From Polynucleobacter sp. MWH-CaK5 (GTDB taxonomy: Bacteria > Pseudomonadota > Gammaproteobacteria > Burkholderiales > Burkholderiaceae), in the NCBI RefSeq assembly GCF_018687615.1, contig NZ_CP061299.1, forward strand, positions 1,225,433 to 1,289,432: a DNA stretch of 64,000 bases. Direction: 5' to 3'. The position numbers were made by a program, and so were the translations under genes. Below, piece by piece: positions 24,098 to 31,891 of this stretch. Numbering within the stretch: position 1 is the first letter of the stretch; each line of letters begins with the position of its first letter. The notes under the pieces were generated by a model. The model had not been told where the DNA came from, did not search any database, and was given only the letters and a program-made list of their open reading frames with translations.

Positions 24098-25479
24098 TTT
24101 ATTTTTCAATCAGAAAACGCTTACTACTTGGAATATTTTTATCCATGATCCTGATTTTGGGTGGCATGGGTCTTGCCGCTCATTTTGTGACTGAGCATGA
24201 ATCAGAAGAGATTTTCAGTGCACGACTGGCCACTTCTGCCAGAGTGCTAGAGGTATTAGCTGCCAAGCAACTGGAGCACGCCACCATCACCAACCCAATC
24301 ATCATTGAATTACCTAAAGAGTTAGAGCACCAGCATTCATCGATTGAAGAAATCAGTGGGCATCCTTACGAAAGTAAGATTTCTTTTCAGATTTGGCACA
24401 GCAATGGAAAGTTATTAGCCAAATCAGCCACAGCCCCTGACAAACCATTAGGCCCGTTAACTGAAGGCTTCAGTAAAAATCTGATTGGCGATGATCTATG
24501 GCAAGTATTCAATCTTAAATCGGGTGATGTATGGGTGATGGTCGCTGAAATGGATGCGGTGAGAGGTGAAATGGCTGGTGACCTGGGTGTGGCCATCATG
24601 ACGCCATTGATCATTGGCTCATTGATTCTATTGATTGTGATTAATTTAATTGCCTACAGAAGTCTTCAGCCTTTGCAATCCTTGGCCAATGTGATTGCTG
24701 CTCGTGACCCGCAGTCAATCAAACCAATCAAACTATCCAAGACTCCTCTTGAATTAAAGCCCGTGATTGATGAGCTGAACCATTTGCTTGATAGGGTTCA
24801 AAAAGCCTTTAAACGTGAACAACAGTTCATTGATGCAGCTGCTCACGAAATCAGAACACCGATTGCAGCACTTCAACTTCACATTGAAAATGCCGTTAAA
24901 GCCAAGAATGATGCTGATCGAGATCAGTCCTTGCAAGAAGCTTTAAATGGTTTAAGAAGAACCACGCGCCTAACAGAGCAACTCTTGACGATGAGTCGTG
25001 TCAGTGGTGCCACCGACAAAGAGCAACTGCAAACATTGTCTCTTGATGGCATTTGTAAAGAAGTTGTTAAAAACACTAAACCACTCATCACTCAACGCGG
25101 CCAAACCATTGAGTTACAGGTTGCTGAAGATTGTTTGATACATGGTGAGCAACACAAGATTGAGCGTGTGATACAAAATCTGATTGATAACGCGTCTCAA
25201 TATGGAGCAGCACAGGGACTGATTGCTGTTTCTTTAGATAAAGCAGCAGACACAGTCCGGTTGATTGTTAGCAATGATGGTGACACCATCCCTCAATCTG
25301 AGAAAACCAAAGTGTTTGATCCTTATTACAGGATCTTGGGCAGCAAATCATTTGGCAGCGGCTTAGGCCTTGCGATTGTCAAAGAAATTGTTCAGCAGCA
25401 CAAAGGATCCATACGGATTGAAGATAAATCTGCAGGCAATGGTGTCCAAGTGATCATTGAATTCAAAAGCGCGATTTAA
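24094..25479 (+). CDS. Sensor histidine kinase (QseC/PmrB-like)
   Basis: 461 residues: TM1 (about 9-31), a periplasmic sensor of about 135 residues, TM2 (about 166-188), HAMP-like linker, the DHp helix with phospho-acceptor H251 (FIDAAAHEIRTPIAAL), and a catalytic domain with N box (NLIDNASQYGA) and GSGLGLAIV. The periplasmic part begins with an acidic cluster (TEHESEE, containing an ExxE) and has another acidic stretch around 72-86; ExxE motifs bind Fe3+ in PmrB, so metal or polyamine sensing is possible. Its stop codon directly abuts the hemN stop on the other strand. Confidence 0.92.
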   Translation: MIYFSIRKRLLLGIFLSMILILGGMGLAAHFVTEHESEEIFSARLATSARVLEVLAAKQLEHATITNPIIIELPKELEHQHSSIEEISGHPYESKISFQIWHSNGKLLAKSATAPDKPLGPLTEGFSKNLIGDDLWQVFNLKSGDVWVMVAEMDAVRGEMAGDLGVAIMTPLIIGSLILLIVINLIAYRSLQPLQSLANVIAARDPQSIKPIKLSKTPLELKPVIDELNHLLDRVQKAFKREQQFIDAAAHEIRTPIAALQLHIENAVKAKNDADRDQSLQEALNGLRRTTRLTEQLLTMSRVSGATDKEQLQTLSLDGICKEVVKNTKPLITQRGQTIELQVAEDCLIHGEQHKIERVIQNLIDNASQYGAAQGLIAVSLDKAADTVRLIVSNDGDTIPQSEKTKVFDPYYRILGSKSFGSGLGLAIVKEIVQQHKGSIRIEDKSAGNGVQVIIEFKSAI

Positions 25480-26901
25480 TCAAACCACTTTTGAGTACCT
25501 GGCTTGTGTTTGCGCATCTCTTAAGTGTCTATCAAACACCATGGCAACGCGCCTAACCAGTAAGCGACCTTTGGTAGGCACATAGATCTTTTTACCCCGC
25601 CACTCCAAGAGCCCTGCCTCTTCAAGCTCCTTGAGCTCTGACAACTCTCTTGAGAAGTAAGTATCAAAATCAATCTGGTGATTTTTTGCAAACAATTCTG
25701 TGTCCAGCTCAAATTGGCACATCAATTCACCAATCAACTCGCGTCTGAGTAAATCATCTTGATTCAATCTCATCCCACGCAGGGTGGGCAGTTGATGATG
25801 ATCCAGAGCGTGGTAATAATCCTCGAGTGTTTTGACGTTTTGTGGATAGGTGTCATCCACCTTGCCAATCGATGAAATACCAAAGGCCAATAGATCACAT
25901 TCAGCTTGAGTTGAGTAGCCCTGGAAATTGCGATGTAAACGCCCTTCTTTTTGAGCAATCGCCAACTCATCATTTGGCTTTGAAAAATGATCCATGCCAA
26001 TGAAAACAAATCCAGCCCCGTTGAGTTGTTCAATGGTGTTGGCCAAGATGTCTAATTTATCCTTAGCCACTGGCAATTGGTCCTCTGCAATACGGCGTTG
26101 AGGCTTGAAGATGGTGGGCAGATGCGCATAACTATAAACAGATAAGCGATCAGGACTCATCTCAATCACCGCATTGACTGTGTCCTTGAATGTCACTGGG
26201 GTTTGCTTGGGCAAACCATAAATCAAATCAACGCTGACAGAGTTAAAGCCATACTTTCTGGCCCAATCAATCACATCTTTTGTTTCTTTTATTGTTTGCA
26301 CCCGATGAACCGCTTGCTGAACCTCCAAATTGAAGTCTTGCACACCCAAACTGATACGGTTAAATCCCAACTTCGCCAAGAGCTCAATGTCAGCCTCACT
26401 GACACGGCGTGGATCAATCTCAATTGAATACTCACCATCCTCTTGTAATTCAAAATGCTCTTTGGTGTGATGCATCAACTCAGTCATTTCTTCATGAGAT
26501 AAAAAGGTCGGAGTTCCACCGCCCCAATGAAGTTGAGTCACTGGAATTTTTTCACTCACACCCATGGCTTGGGTGACGAGATTCATTTCTTTGGTCAAGT
26601 ACTTGATGTATTTCGCACTTCGACCATGATCTTTGGTGATGATTTTGTTGCATCCACAGTAGTAGCAAATGTTCGGACAAAACGGCAAATGGAAATACAA
26701 AGAAATTGGCTTTTGATGCGTGGCACATCGTTTCAATGCATCGATATAGTCAGTCTGATTGAACTGGCCATTAAATCGATCAGCGCTTGGGTAGGATGTG
26801 TAGCGTGGCCCATTGATGTCAAAGCGTTTCAACAATTCAGGCTGAAACAGCGGCTCAGAGCCAGCTTGGGCTAAGACAGAGGGTTGCTCTAAAAAAGTCA
26901 T
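25480..26901 (-). CDS. hemN: Oxygen-independent coproporphyrinogen III oxidase
   Basis: HemN is a radical-SAM enzyme that oxidatively decarboxylates coproporphyrinogen III in haem synthesis under low oxygen. The cluster-binding motif CX3CX2C is at C75, C79 and C82 with the extra C84 typical of HemN. The 473 residues include GGGTPTFLS and FNRISLGVQDF. The N-terminus has GPRYTSYPSADRF, seen in true HemN rather than HemW. No Shine-Dalgarno precedes the ATG. A perfect FNR box is centred about 42 nt upstream, consistent with anaerobic induction from a nearly leaderless transcript. Confidence 0.95.
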   Translation of the reverse strand: MTFLEQPSVLAQAGSEPLFQPELLKRFDINGPRYTSYPSADRFNGQFNQTDYIDALKRCATHQKPISLYFHLPFCPNICYYCGCNKIITKDHGRSAKYIKYLTKEMNLVTQAMGVSEKIPVTQLHWGGGTPTFLSHEEMTELMHHTKEHFELQEDGEYSIEIDPRRVSEADIELLAKLGFNRISLGVQDFNLEVQQAVHRVQTIKETKDVIDWARKYGFNSVSVDLIYGLPKQTPVTFKDTVNAVIEMSPDRLSVYSYAHLPTIFKPQRRIAEDQLPVAKDKLDILANTIEQLNGAGFVFIGMDHFSKPNDELAIAQKEGRLHRNFQGYSTQAECDLLAFGISSIGKVDDTYPQNVKTLEDYYHALDHHQLPTLRGMRLNQDDLLRRELIGELMCQFELDTELFAKNHQIDFDTYFSRELSELKELEEAGLLEWRGKKIYVPTKGRLLVRRVAMVFDRHLRDAQTQARYSKVV

Positions 26902-26924
26902 GGGGGCTATTTTAAGCCCCCATG
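26899..26924. repeat. Perfect inverted repeat covering the hemN start codon
   Basis: CATGGGGGCT and AGCCCCCATG are 10-bp perfect arms around a 6-nt loop, with the hemN ATG at one end. The loop contains TAAAAT on the minus strand, a good -10. If transcription starts near 26902 the left (5') arm is not in the mRNA and the palindrome acts at DNA level; if transcription starts further upstream it would bury the start codon. Confidence 0.7.
26909..26914 (-). promoter_or_regulatory. Likely -10 element of the hemN promoter
   Basis: TAAAAT on the minus strand lies 22 bp downstream of the FNR box edge. A start about 7 nt later falls at 26902, one base from the ATG, and places the FNR box centre at -41.5, the standard class II position. 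Confidence 0.6.
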
Positions 26925-26936
26925 TTTTAGCTCCAA

Positions 26937-26950
26937 TTGATGAAAATCAA
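26937..26950. promoter_or_regulatory. FNR/Anr binding site upstream of hemN
   Basis: TTGATGAAAATCAA matches the FNR/Anr consensus TTGAT-N4-ATCAA at every specified position and is centred 42-43 bp before the hemN start codon. FNR activates hemN-type genes under low oxygen in other proteobacteria. The fnr gene itself is not in this window. Confidence 0.85.
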
Positions 26951-26994
26951 ATGGATTGGTTAAAGTTAGTTAAATTAACTAAGGATTTAATCCT

Positions 26995-28488
26995 TTAACC
27001 ATTCACTGGCATGCTAAAGCTCGGACCTTGAGCGATGGTTTCTGGCCAACGCTGAGTCACAGCCTTCATACGAGTATAGAAACGCACACCTTCTGGACCA
27101 TGCACGTGATGATCGCCGAATAGACTGCGCTTCCAACCACCGAATGAATGGAATGCCATTGGTACTGGAATAGGTACGTTCACACCCACCATACCCACCT
27201 GAATGCGGCTCACAAATTCACGAGCAGTGTTACCGTCTCTGGTGAAGATCGCTGTGCCATTACCGTATTCGTGATCATTGATCAACTGAATCGCTGTGGC
27301 AACATCATCAACACGCATCACGCTCAATACTGGGCCAAAGATTTCTTCTTTATAGATGCTCATATTAGGCTTCACGTTGTCGAATAAACAACCGCCCAAG
27401 AAGAAGCCGTTTTCACAACCAGCTACTTTTAAGTTACGGCCATCAACCACTAACTTAGCACCTTCTTTAACACCCGCGTCTACATAACCTGTGACTTTAT
27501 CCAAATGAACTTTCGTCACCAATGGGCCCATTTCAGCGCCAGGAGTTAAACCATTATCAACTTTGAGTTTCTTGATACGAGTGGATAGTTTTTCAATCAA
27601 AGCATCAGCCACATTACCAACAGCCACTGCTACTGAAATCGCCATACAACGCTCACCAGCAGAACCGTAAGCAGCGCCCATCAAAGCATCCACCGCTTGA
27701 TCTAAGTCAGCATCAGGCATTACCACCATGTGATTCTTGGCTCCACCCAAAGCTTGAACGCGCTTGCCATTTTTAGCAGCCGTTTCATAAATATAAGAAG
27801 CGATTGGAGTTGATCCAACAAAGCTGATGGCTTTGACATCAGGATGGTTCAACAATGCGTCTACAGCCGTTTTATCGCCCTGCACAACGTTGAATACACC
27901 TTTTGGTAAACCAGCCTCTTCCAACCACTTAGCAGCCAATAATGTGGCTGAAGGATCTCTTTCTGAAGGCTTCAGTACAAATGTGTTGCCAGCGGCGATT
28001 GCTACTGGGTACATCCACATTGGCACCATCGCTGGGAAGTTGAAAGGCGTGATACCTGCACACACACCCAATGCTTGACGCATAGTCCATGCGTCCATGC
28101 CTTTGGCGATTTGCTCGGTGTATTCACCTTTGAGAAGCTGAGGGATGCCACAAGCAAAATCCACCACTTCTAATCCACGCTGAATCTCACCTTTGGCATC
28201 ATCAAATGTTTTACCGTGTTCACGAGTGATCACTTCTGCCATCTCATCGATACGAGCTTCAATGATGGCCTTGAAATTGAACATGACCTTGGCGCGACGC
28301 GTCACAGGTGTGGTTGACCAGGCTGGGAAAGCGGCTTTGGCTGCAGCCACAGCTTTGGCTACGCCATCGACTGAGGCCAACTCAACATTGGCACGAACTT
28401 GACCTGTTGCAGGCTCATACACTGGGGCAGTATTGCCACCAAAACGAATGACCTCACCATTGATATGGTGTCCGATAGTTTCTGACAT
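26995..28488 (-). CDS. mmsA: CoA-acylating methylmalonate-semialdehyde dehydrogenase
   Basis: MmsA oxidises (methyl)malonate semialdehyde to propionyl-CoA or acetyl-CoA in valine and other catabolism. The 497 residues carry the Rossmann motif FVGSTPIA and catalytic cysteine C281 in SAGERCMAIS. The usual ALDH general-base glutamate is replaced (LGGAKNH), characteristic of the CoA-dependent MMSDH group. AGGAGA precedes the ATG at 28488. It is divergent from a small lipoprotein gene across about 58 bp. Propionyl-CoA links it functionally to prpE elsewhere in the window, although they are not in one operon. Confidence 0.92.
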   Translation of the reverse strand: MSETIGHHINGEVIRFGGNTAPVYEPATGQVRANVELASVDGVAKAVAAAKAAFPAWSTTPVTRRAKVMFNFKAIIEARIDEMAEVITREHGKTFDDAKGEIQRGLEVVDFACGIPQLLKGEYTEQIAKGMDAWTMRQALGVCAGITPFNFPAMVPMWMYPVAIAAGNTFVLKPSERDPSATLLAAKWLEEAGLPKGVFNVVQGDKTAVDALLNHPDVKAISFVGSTPIASYIYETAAKNGKRVQALGGAKNHMVVMPDADLDQAVDALMGAAYGSAGERCMAISVAVAVGNVADALIEKLSTRIKKLKVDNGLTPGAEMGPLVTKVHLDKVTGYVDAGVKEGAKLVVDGRNLKVAGCENGFFLGGCLFDNVKPNMSIYKEEIFGPVLSVMRVDDVATAIQLINDHEYGNGTAIFTRDGNTAREFVSRIQVGMVGVNVPIPVPMAFHSFGGWKRSLFGDHHVHGPEGVRFYTRMKAVTQRWPETIAQGPSFSMPVNG

Positions 28489-28546
28489 TTTGTCTCCTAC
28501 TTCATTTATATTCTTAGAATTACAACTTTACCAATATTCTACCCAA

Positions 28547-28831
28547 TTGACGGTTTTTCGACTTTTTCTCAAGATTTTTGCAGCGGTATTGGCCTTAGGG
28601 CAATTATCAGCGTGCGCCATGGTGGCAGCCTATCCTTTGACGGCTGCCAGTGTTGGCACCACAGTCACCACCGGAAAGAGTTTGACGGACCATGCCGCAT
28701 CTGAGGGTACAGGGCATGATTGTTCGGTGATGCGGGTATTTGAGGGTAAAAATGTCTGTGAAAAGCGCCTAAAACCCAGCGAAGTGCCAGTTCAAGACTT
28801 CAGCCGCCAACAAAGAGTAGTACCCAAGTAA
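28547..28831 (+). CDS. Small lipoprotein of unknown function
   Basis: The open frame extends upstream but the plausible protein begins at TTG 28547: a signal (FRLFLKIFAAVLALGQ) with lipobox LSAC, giving an acylated cysteine near residue 23. The mature part of about 70 residues has VGTTVTTGKSLTDHAASEGTGHDCSVMRVFEGKNVCEK, a pattern I recognise from small uncharacterised Burkholderiales lipoproteins; the two cysteines may form a disulphide. No good ribosome-binding site is visible, so the start is uncertain. Its stop directly abuts the stop of the convergent DUF1178 gene. Confidence 0.65.
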   Translation: MTVFRLFLKIFAAVLALGQLSACAMVAAYPLTAASVGTTVTTGKSLTDHAASEGTGHDCSVMRVFEGKNVCEKRLKPSEVPVQDFSRQQRVVPK

Positions 28832-29344
28832 TTATTGAAGAGTGTCTTTTAAAGCCGGGAATACCGGCAAAGAAACTACCTCAATGCCCTCTTCGCGAAG
28901 CTCAGCAGTTTCATCCACAGTCGCATGACCACGAATACTCCTCTCAGGAGCCTCTTGGTAATGTATTTTTCTGGCCTCTTCAGCAAAGTCATGGCCAACA
29001 TCTTCTGTTTTATTGATGAGCTCTCTCATCGCCTTCATGACAGTGGCCTGAACTTGAGCCTGTAAGTGGGCTTGCTCTGAGCCAGTCAAAACCATGGATT
29101 GGCCAGCAGCGCCACTCACTGCAGCTGAGTTATTGGTTTGAGATGTCGATTGATCAGCAGGCACCAACTCACGGCTGCTGCGCTTAGCGATTCGCGGGGC
29201 TGAAGGTAAACGAACAATCTCATTGCTATCGCAAACAGGGCAACTGAGTAAACCAGTTTCTTGCTGAGAAACATAATCAGCCTCAGAAGCGAACCACCCT
29301 TCAAAGTGGTGATCTAGATGGCAAGCGAGGTTATAAACTTTCAT
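28832..29344 (-). CDS. DUF1178 family protein
   Basis: 170 residues. The N-terminus is the family signature KVYNLACHLDHHFEGWFAS followed by a CPVC pair (residues 35-38), suggesting a small metal-binding knuckle with the earlier cysteine. The middle is Ser/Gln/Ala-rich and poorly conserved, and the C-terminal part (KAMRELINKTEDVGHDFAEEARKIHY) is conserved again. Function unknown. It is the last gene of the block nuoN-DUF2818-NUDIX-DUF1178, 80 nt after the NUDIX gene. Confidence 0.85.
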   Translation of the reverse strand: MKVYNLACHLDHHFEGWFASEADYVSQQETGLLSCPVCDSNEIVRLPSAPRIAKRSSRELVPADQSTSQTNNSAAVSGAAGQSMVLTGSEQAHLQAQVQATVMKAMRELINKTEDVGHDFAEEARKIHYQEAPERSIRGHATVDETAELREEGIEVVSLPVFPALKDTLQ

Positions 29345-29424
29345 GGGATAAAGCAGACTTATGACTTATTAATATATTTGCTATTTTAATTACTTAATTG
29401 ATTTCTGATTTATTTTGGATCAGC

Positions 29425-30039
29425 TCAGATCTCTTTGAGACGTCTGGCCAAGTGGTAAACAGAAATAATGGTTTTAACATCGGTGATTTTGCCGCTAGCG
29501 ATCCACGCATGCATTTCATTCAAAGTTGCTGCAAACACATCTAAGAATTCGCCGTCATCTAAAGAGCGCTCACCCAAGGTCAAATCTTTGGCAAGATAAA
29601 TATCAATGGTTTCTGTTGCATAAGAAATCACCGGATGAATTCTGCCAAGAAATTCCCAAGATTTAGCCGAGTATCCAGTTTCTTCTAAGAGTTCACGCTG
29701 GGCGCACAACAATGGATCCTCGCCAATCTCTAACTTGCCAGCAGGAATCTCAATCATTGCAGCATCCACCGGGTAACGGAACTGTCTCTCTAGCAAGATC
29801 CGTCCATCATTCAAGATAGGCATGATCGCCACTGCCCCAGGATGAATCAAATATTCGCGATAGGTTGAGTTGCCATCTGGCAGCTTAACAATGTCTTTTT
29901 TTAAGTGCAGGAATTTTCCTGAGTACACCTCTTCAGAAGAGATGCGATGCTCACGCAAGTGATCATCAGTTTCAGGTAAATCAGAGAAACTTTTTTCTGG
30001 CTTAGAGTTTGACTTAGCGCTTGAATCAGATGAGCTCAT
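29425..30039 (-). CDS. NUDIX hydrolase, ADP-ribose pyrophosphatase type
   Basis: 204 residues with a complete Nudix box: AGKLEIGEDPLLCAQRELLEETG (positions about 107-129), including the REx2EE metal ligands. The preceding ERQFRYPVDAAMIEIPAG is typical of ADP-ribose/ADP-sugar pyrophosphatases (NudF-like), which recycle ADP-ribose to AMP and ribose phosphate. About 35 N-terminal residues are Ser/Lys-rich and probably disordered. It lies 23 nt downstream of the DUF2818 gene in the tail of the nuo operon. Confidence 0.85.
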   Translation of the reverse strand: MSSSDSSAKSNSKPEKSFSDLPETDDHLREHRISSEEVYSGKFLHLKKDIVKLPDGNSTYREYLIHPGAVAIMPILNDGRILLERQFRYPVDAAMIEIPAGKLEIGEDPLLCAQRELLEETGYSAKSWEFLGRIHPVISYATETIDIYLAKDLTLGERSLDDGEFLDVFAATLNEMHAWIASGKITDVKTIISVYHLARRLKEI

Positions 30040-30062
30040 AAAACAAATGAGATAAGGTGGCG

Positions 30063-30383
30063 TTAGCCACGAGCATCATTGCGATGCTTCATCAGAAAAC
30101 GCCAGGTGAAGCCTGGGAAAGCCGCCACAAAGAACAAGCACAAGCTGACAGCAAAGAATTCCCAACGCTTTGGAAAGGCATTACCAATCATGCTTTCCAA
30201 TGAATACCCAATCAAACCAATCAGAGCGTACCAAACACCCATCTCTAATAAGCACCAGCCCACGTGTTTATCTTCAAGCGTTTTGAAAAATAAAAACTTA
30301 CGGCTCACGAATGCAGCATTGGCAGCCACCAAGGCCGCCAAAATCAAGATCCAAGATTCAATGCTTAAGCTAGCAGGTGCCAT
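30063..30383 (-). CDS. DUF2818 membrane protein
   Basis: About 106 residues from ATG 30383, which lies 2 nt after the nuoN stop; the longer frame runs back into nuoN and is not real. Three hydrophobic segments are visible (WILILAALVAANAAFV, WYALIGLIGYSL and FAVSLCLFFVAAFPGF). The DUF2818 family is regularly encoded right after nuoN in betaproteobacteria, suggesting a role in complex I assembly or stability, but this is inference from context. Confidence 0.82.
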   Translation of the reverse strand: MAPASLSIESWILILAALVAANAAFVSRKFLFFKTLEDKHVGWCLLEMGVWYALIGLIGYSLESMIGNAFPKRWEFFAVSLCLFFVAAFPGFTWRFLMKHRNDARG

Positions 30384-30385
30384 GA

Positions 30386-31867
30386 TTAACTCAATAAAGT
30401 GGTTGACATGGCACTCAAGCAAAGCGCCATCAATGTTGCTGGGAAAATACCGCACAACAGAACAAACAAGCCATTCAAAGTGAAGACTGTTTTAACAACT
30501 AAGCCGCCTTCGATTGGTGCTGTTTGAATTGGCTCATCAAAGTACATGCACTTAACAACACGCAAGTAATAAAACGCACCCACTAATGAAGCCATCACAG
30601 CGATGATCGCAAGATACAAATGCTCGCTATCAATCAAAGCTTCAAGAATCGATAACTTAGCAGCAAAGCCTACTGTTGGAGGAATGCCTGCCAAGGAGAA
30701 CATCAACACCAAAGCGATGAAGGCCATCCATGGGTGACGACGGTTCAAGCCCTTGAGATCATCCAAAGTCTCGCACTCATAACCTTTGCGAGATAGCATC
30801 ATCAATAGACCGAATGAACCTAAGGTGGTCAAGACATAGGTCACTGCATAGAACAAAGCAGCGCTATAAGCGTGCTCATCAAAAATCGACAACATACCTA
30901 AAATCATGAAGCCCATGTGAGAAATCGTTGAGTAAGCCAACATTCTCTTGAGATTGGCTTGTGCAATCGCAGTCAAGTTACCAATCACCAAAGACATCAC
31001 AGCCAAAATCATGATCATTGGCTGCCAATCATTGGTCAATGGCAATAAGCCACCCACCAATAAGCGGAATAACAATGCGAAGGCGGCAACTTTTGGTGCG
31101 CCTGCAATCATCAATGTCACAGCTGTTGGTGCACCTTGGTACACATCAGGCACCCACATATGGAACGGTGCAACGCCTAACTTAAACGCCAAACCTGAAA
31201 CAATGAATACCACTGCAAAAGCCAATACCAAACGGTTGATGCGTTGGTCACCCACTGCTTTTAAGATTTCATCAAGATCAAGGCTGCCGGTTGCGCCGTA
31301 AAGCATTGACATGCCGTATAACAAGAAACCAGATGCCAGAGCACCCAAGATAAAGTACTTCATCGCAGCTTCAGTACCCAAGGCTGAATCACGTTTCATC
31401 GCAACCAAAGCGTACGTTGGCAAAGCCAATAACTCTAGACCTAAGTAAAGGGTCAACAAGTTAGAACCTGAAATCATCACGCACTGACCCAATAAGGCTA
31501 AAAGGGTAAGAACAATGAAATCAACTCTGAATAAGCCACGATCAATCAAGTACTGTTTTGAATAAATCAAAGTCGCAAAAACAGCCAAACAAGCCACTGA
31601 TTTGAGGATGCTTGATAAAGCATCCACCACGAACAAATTATTGAAGGCGTGCACAGGTTGATCAACCGCTTGCAAACCAAACGCAAAGCTCAAGCCTAGC
31701 AACAAGGCCAAACTGATTTTGTAGGCCAATTCAGTGCCACGTGGGGCATGAAAAATATCTTCGTCTGATGCCTGTGGCTCATTCATGAACACAGTCATTA
31801 ATAGCAAACATGCCACCGTCAGGAGCACTAGCTCCGGCAACATCGCAATGAGATCAATCGATTGCAT
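30386..31867 (-). CDS. nuoN: NADH-quinone oxidoreductase subunit N
   Basis: One of the three antiporter-like proton-pumping subunits in the membrane arm of complex I. 493 residues, about 14 TM helices. The central Proton_antipo_M region has GVAPFHMWVPDVYQGAPTAVT, with the lysines and histidines of the proton path, and LKRMLAYSTISHMGFM. Length and topology are normal. It is the last nuo gene and lies 24 nt after nuoM. Confidence 0.96.
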   Translation of the reverse strand: MQSIDLIAMLPELVLLTVACLLLMTVFMNEPQASDEDIFHAPRGTELAYKISLALLLGLSFAFGLQAVDQPVHAFNNLFVVDALSSILKSVACLAVFATLIYSKQYLIDRGLFRVDFIVLTLLALLGQCVMISGSNLLTLYLGLELLALPTYALVAMKRDSALGTEAAMKYFILGALASGFLLYGMSMLYGATGSLDLDEILKAVGDQRINRLVLAFAVVFIVSGLAFKLGVAPFHMWVPDVYQGAPTAVTLMIAGAPKVAAFALLFRLLVGGLLPLTNDWQPMIMILAVMSLVIGNLTAIAQANLKRMLAYSTISHMGFMILGMLSIFDEHAYSAALFYAVTYVLTTLGSFGLLMMLSRKGYECETLDDLKGLNRRHPWMAFIALVLMFSLAGIPPTVGFAAKLSILEALIDSEHLYLAIIAVMASLVGAFYYLRVVKCMYFDEPIQTAPIEGGLVVKTVFTLNGLFVLLCGIFPATLMALCLSAMSTTLLS

Positions 31868-31891
31868 AAATATCTCTTTCCTCTTTCAGGA

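Noticed and set aside
26899..26924. The hemN palindrome as a translational riboswitch
   Set aside because: The FNR box and -10 predict a start near 26902, which would leave the 5' arm untranscribed; kept only as a DNA inverted repeat pending 5'-end mapping.
28433..28546. N-terminal extension of the small lipoprotein back over the mmsA start
   Set aside because: The extension is antisense to mmsA and would put the signal peptide in the middle of the protein; the lipobox fits a start near 28547.
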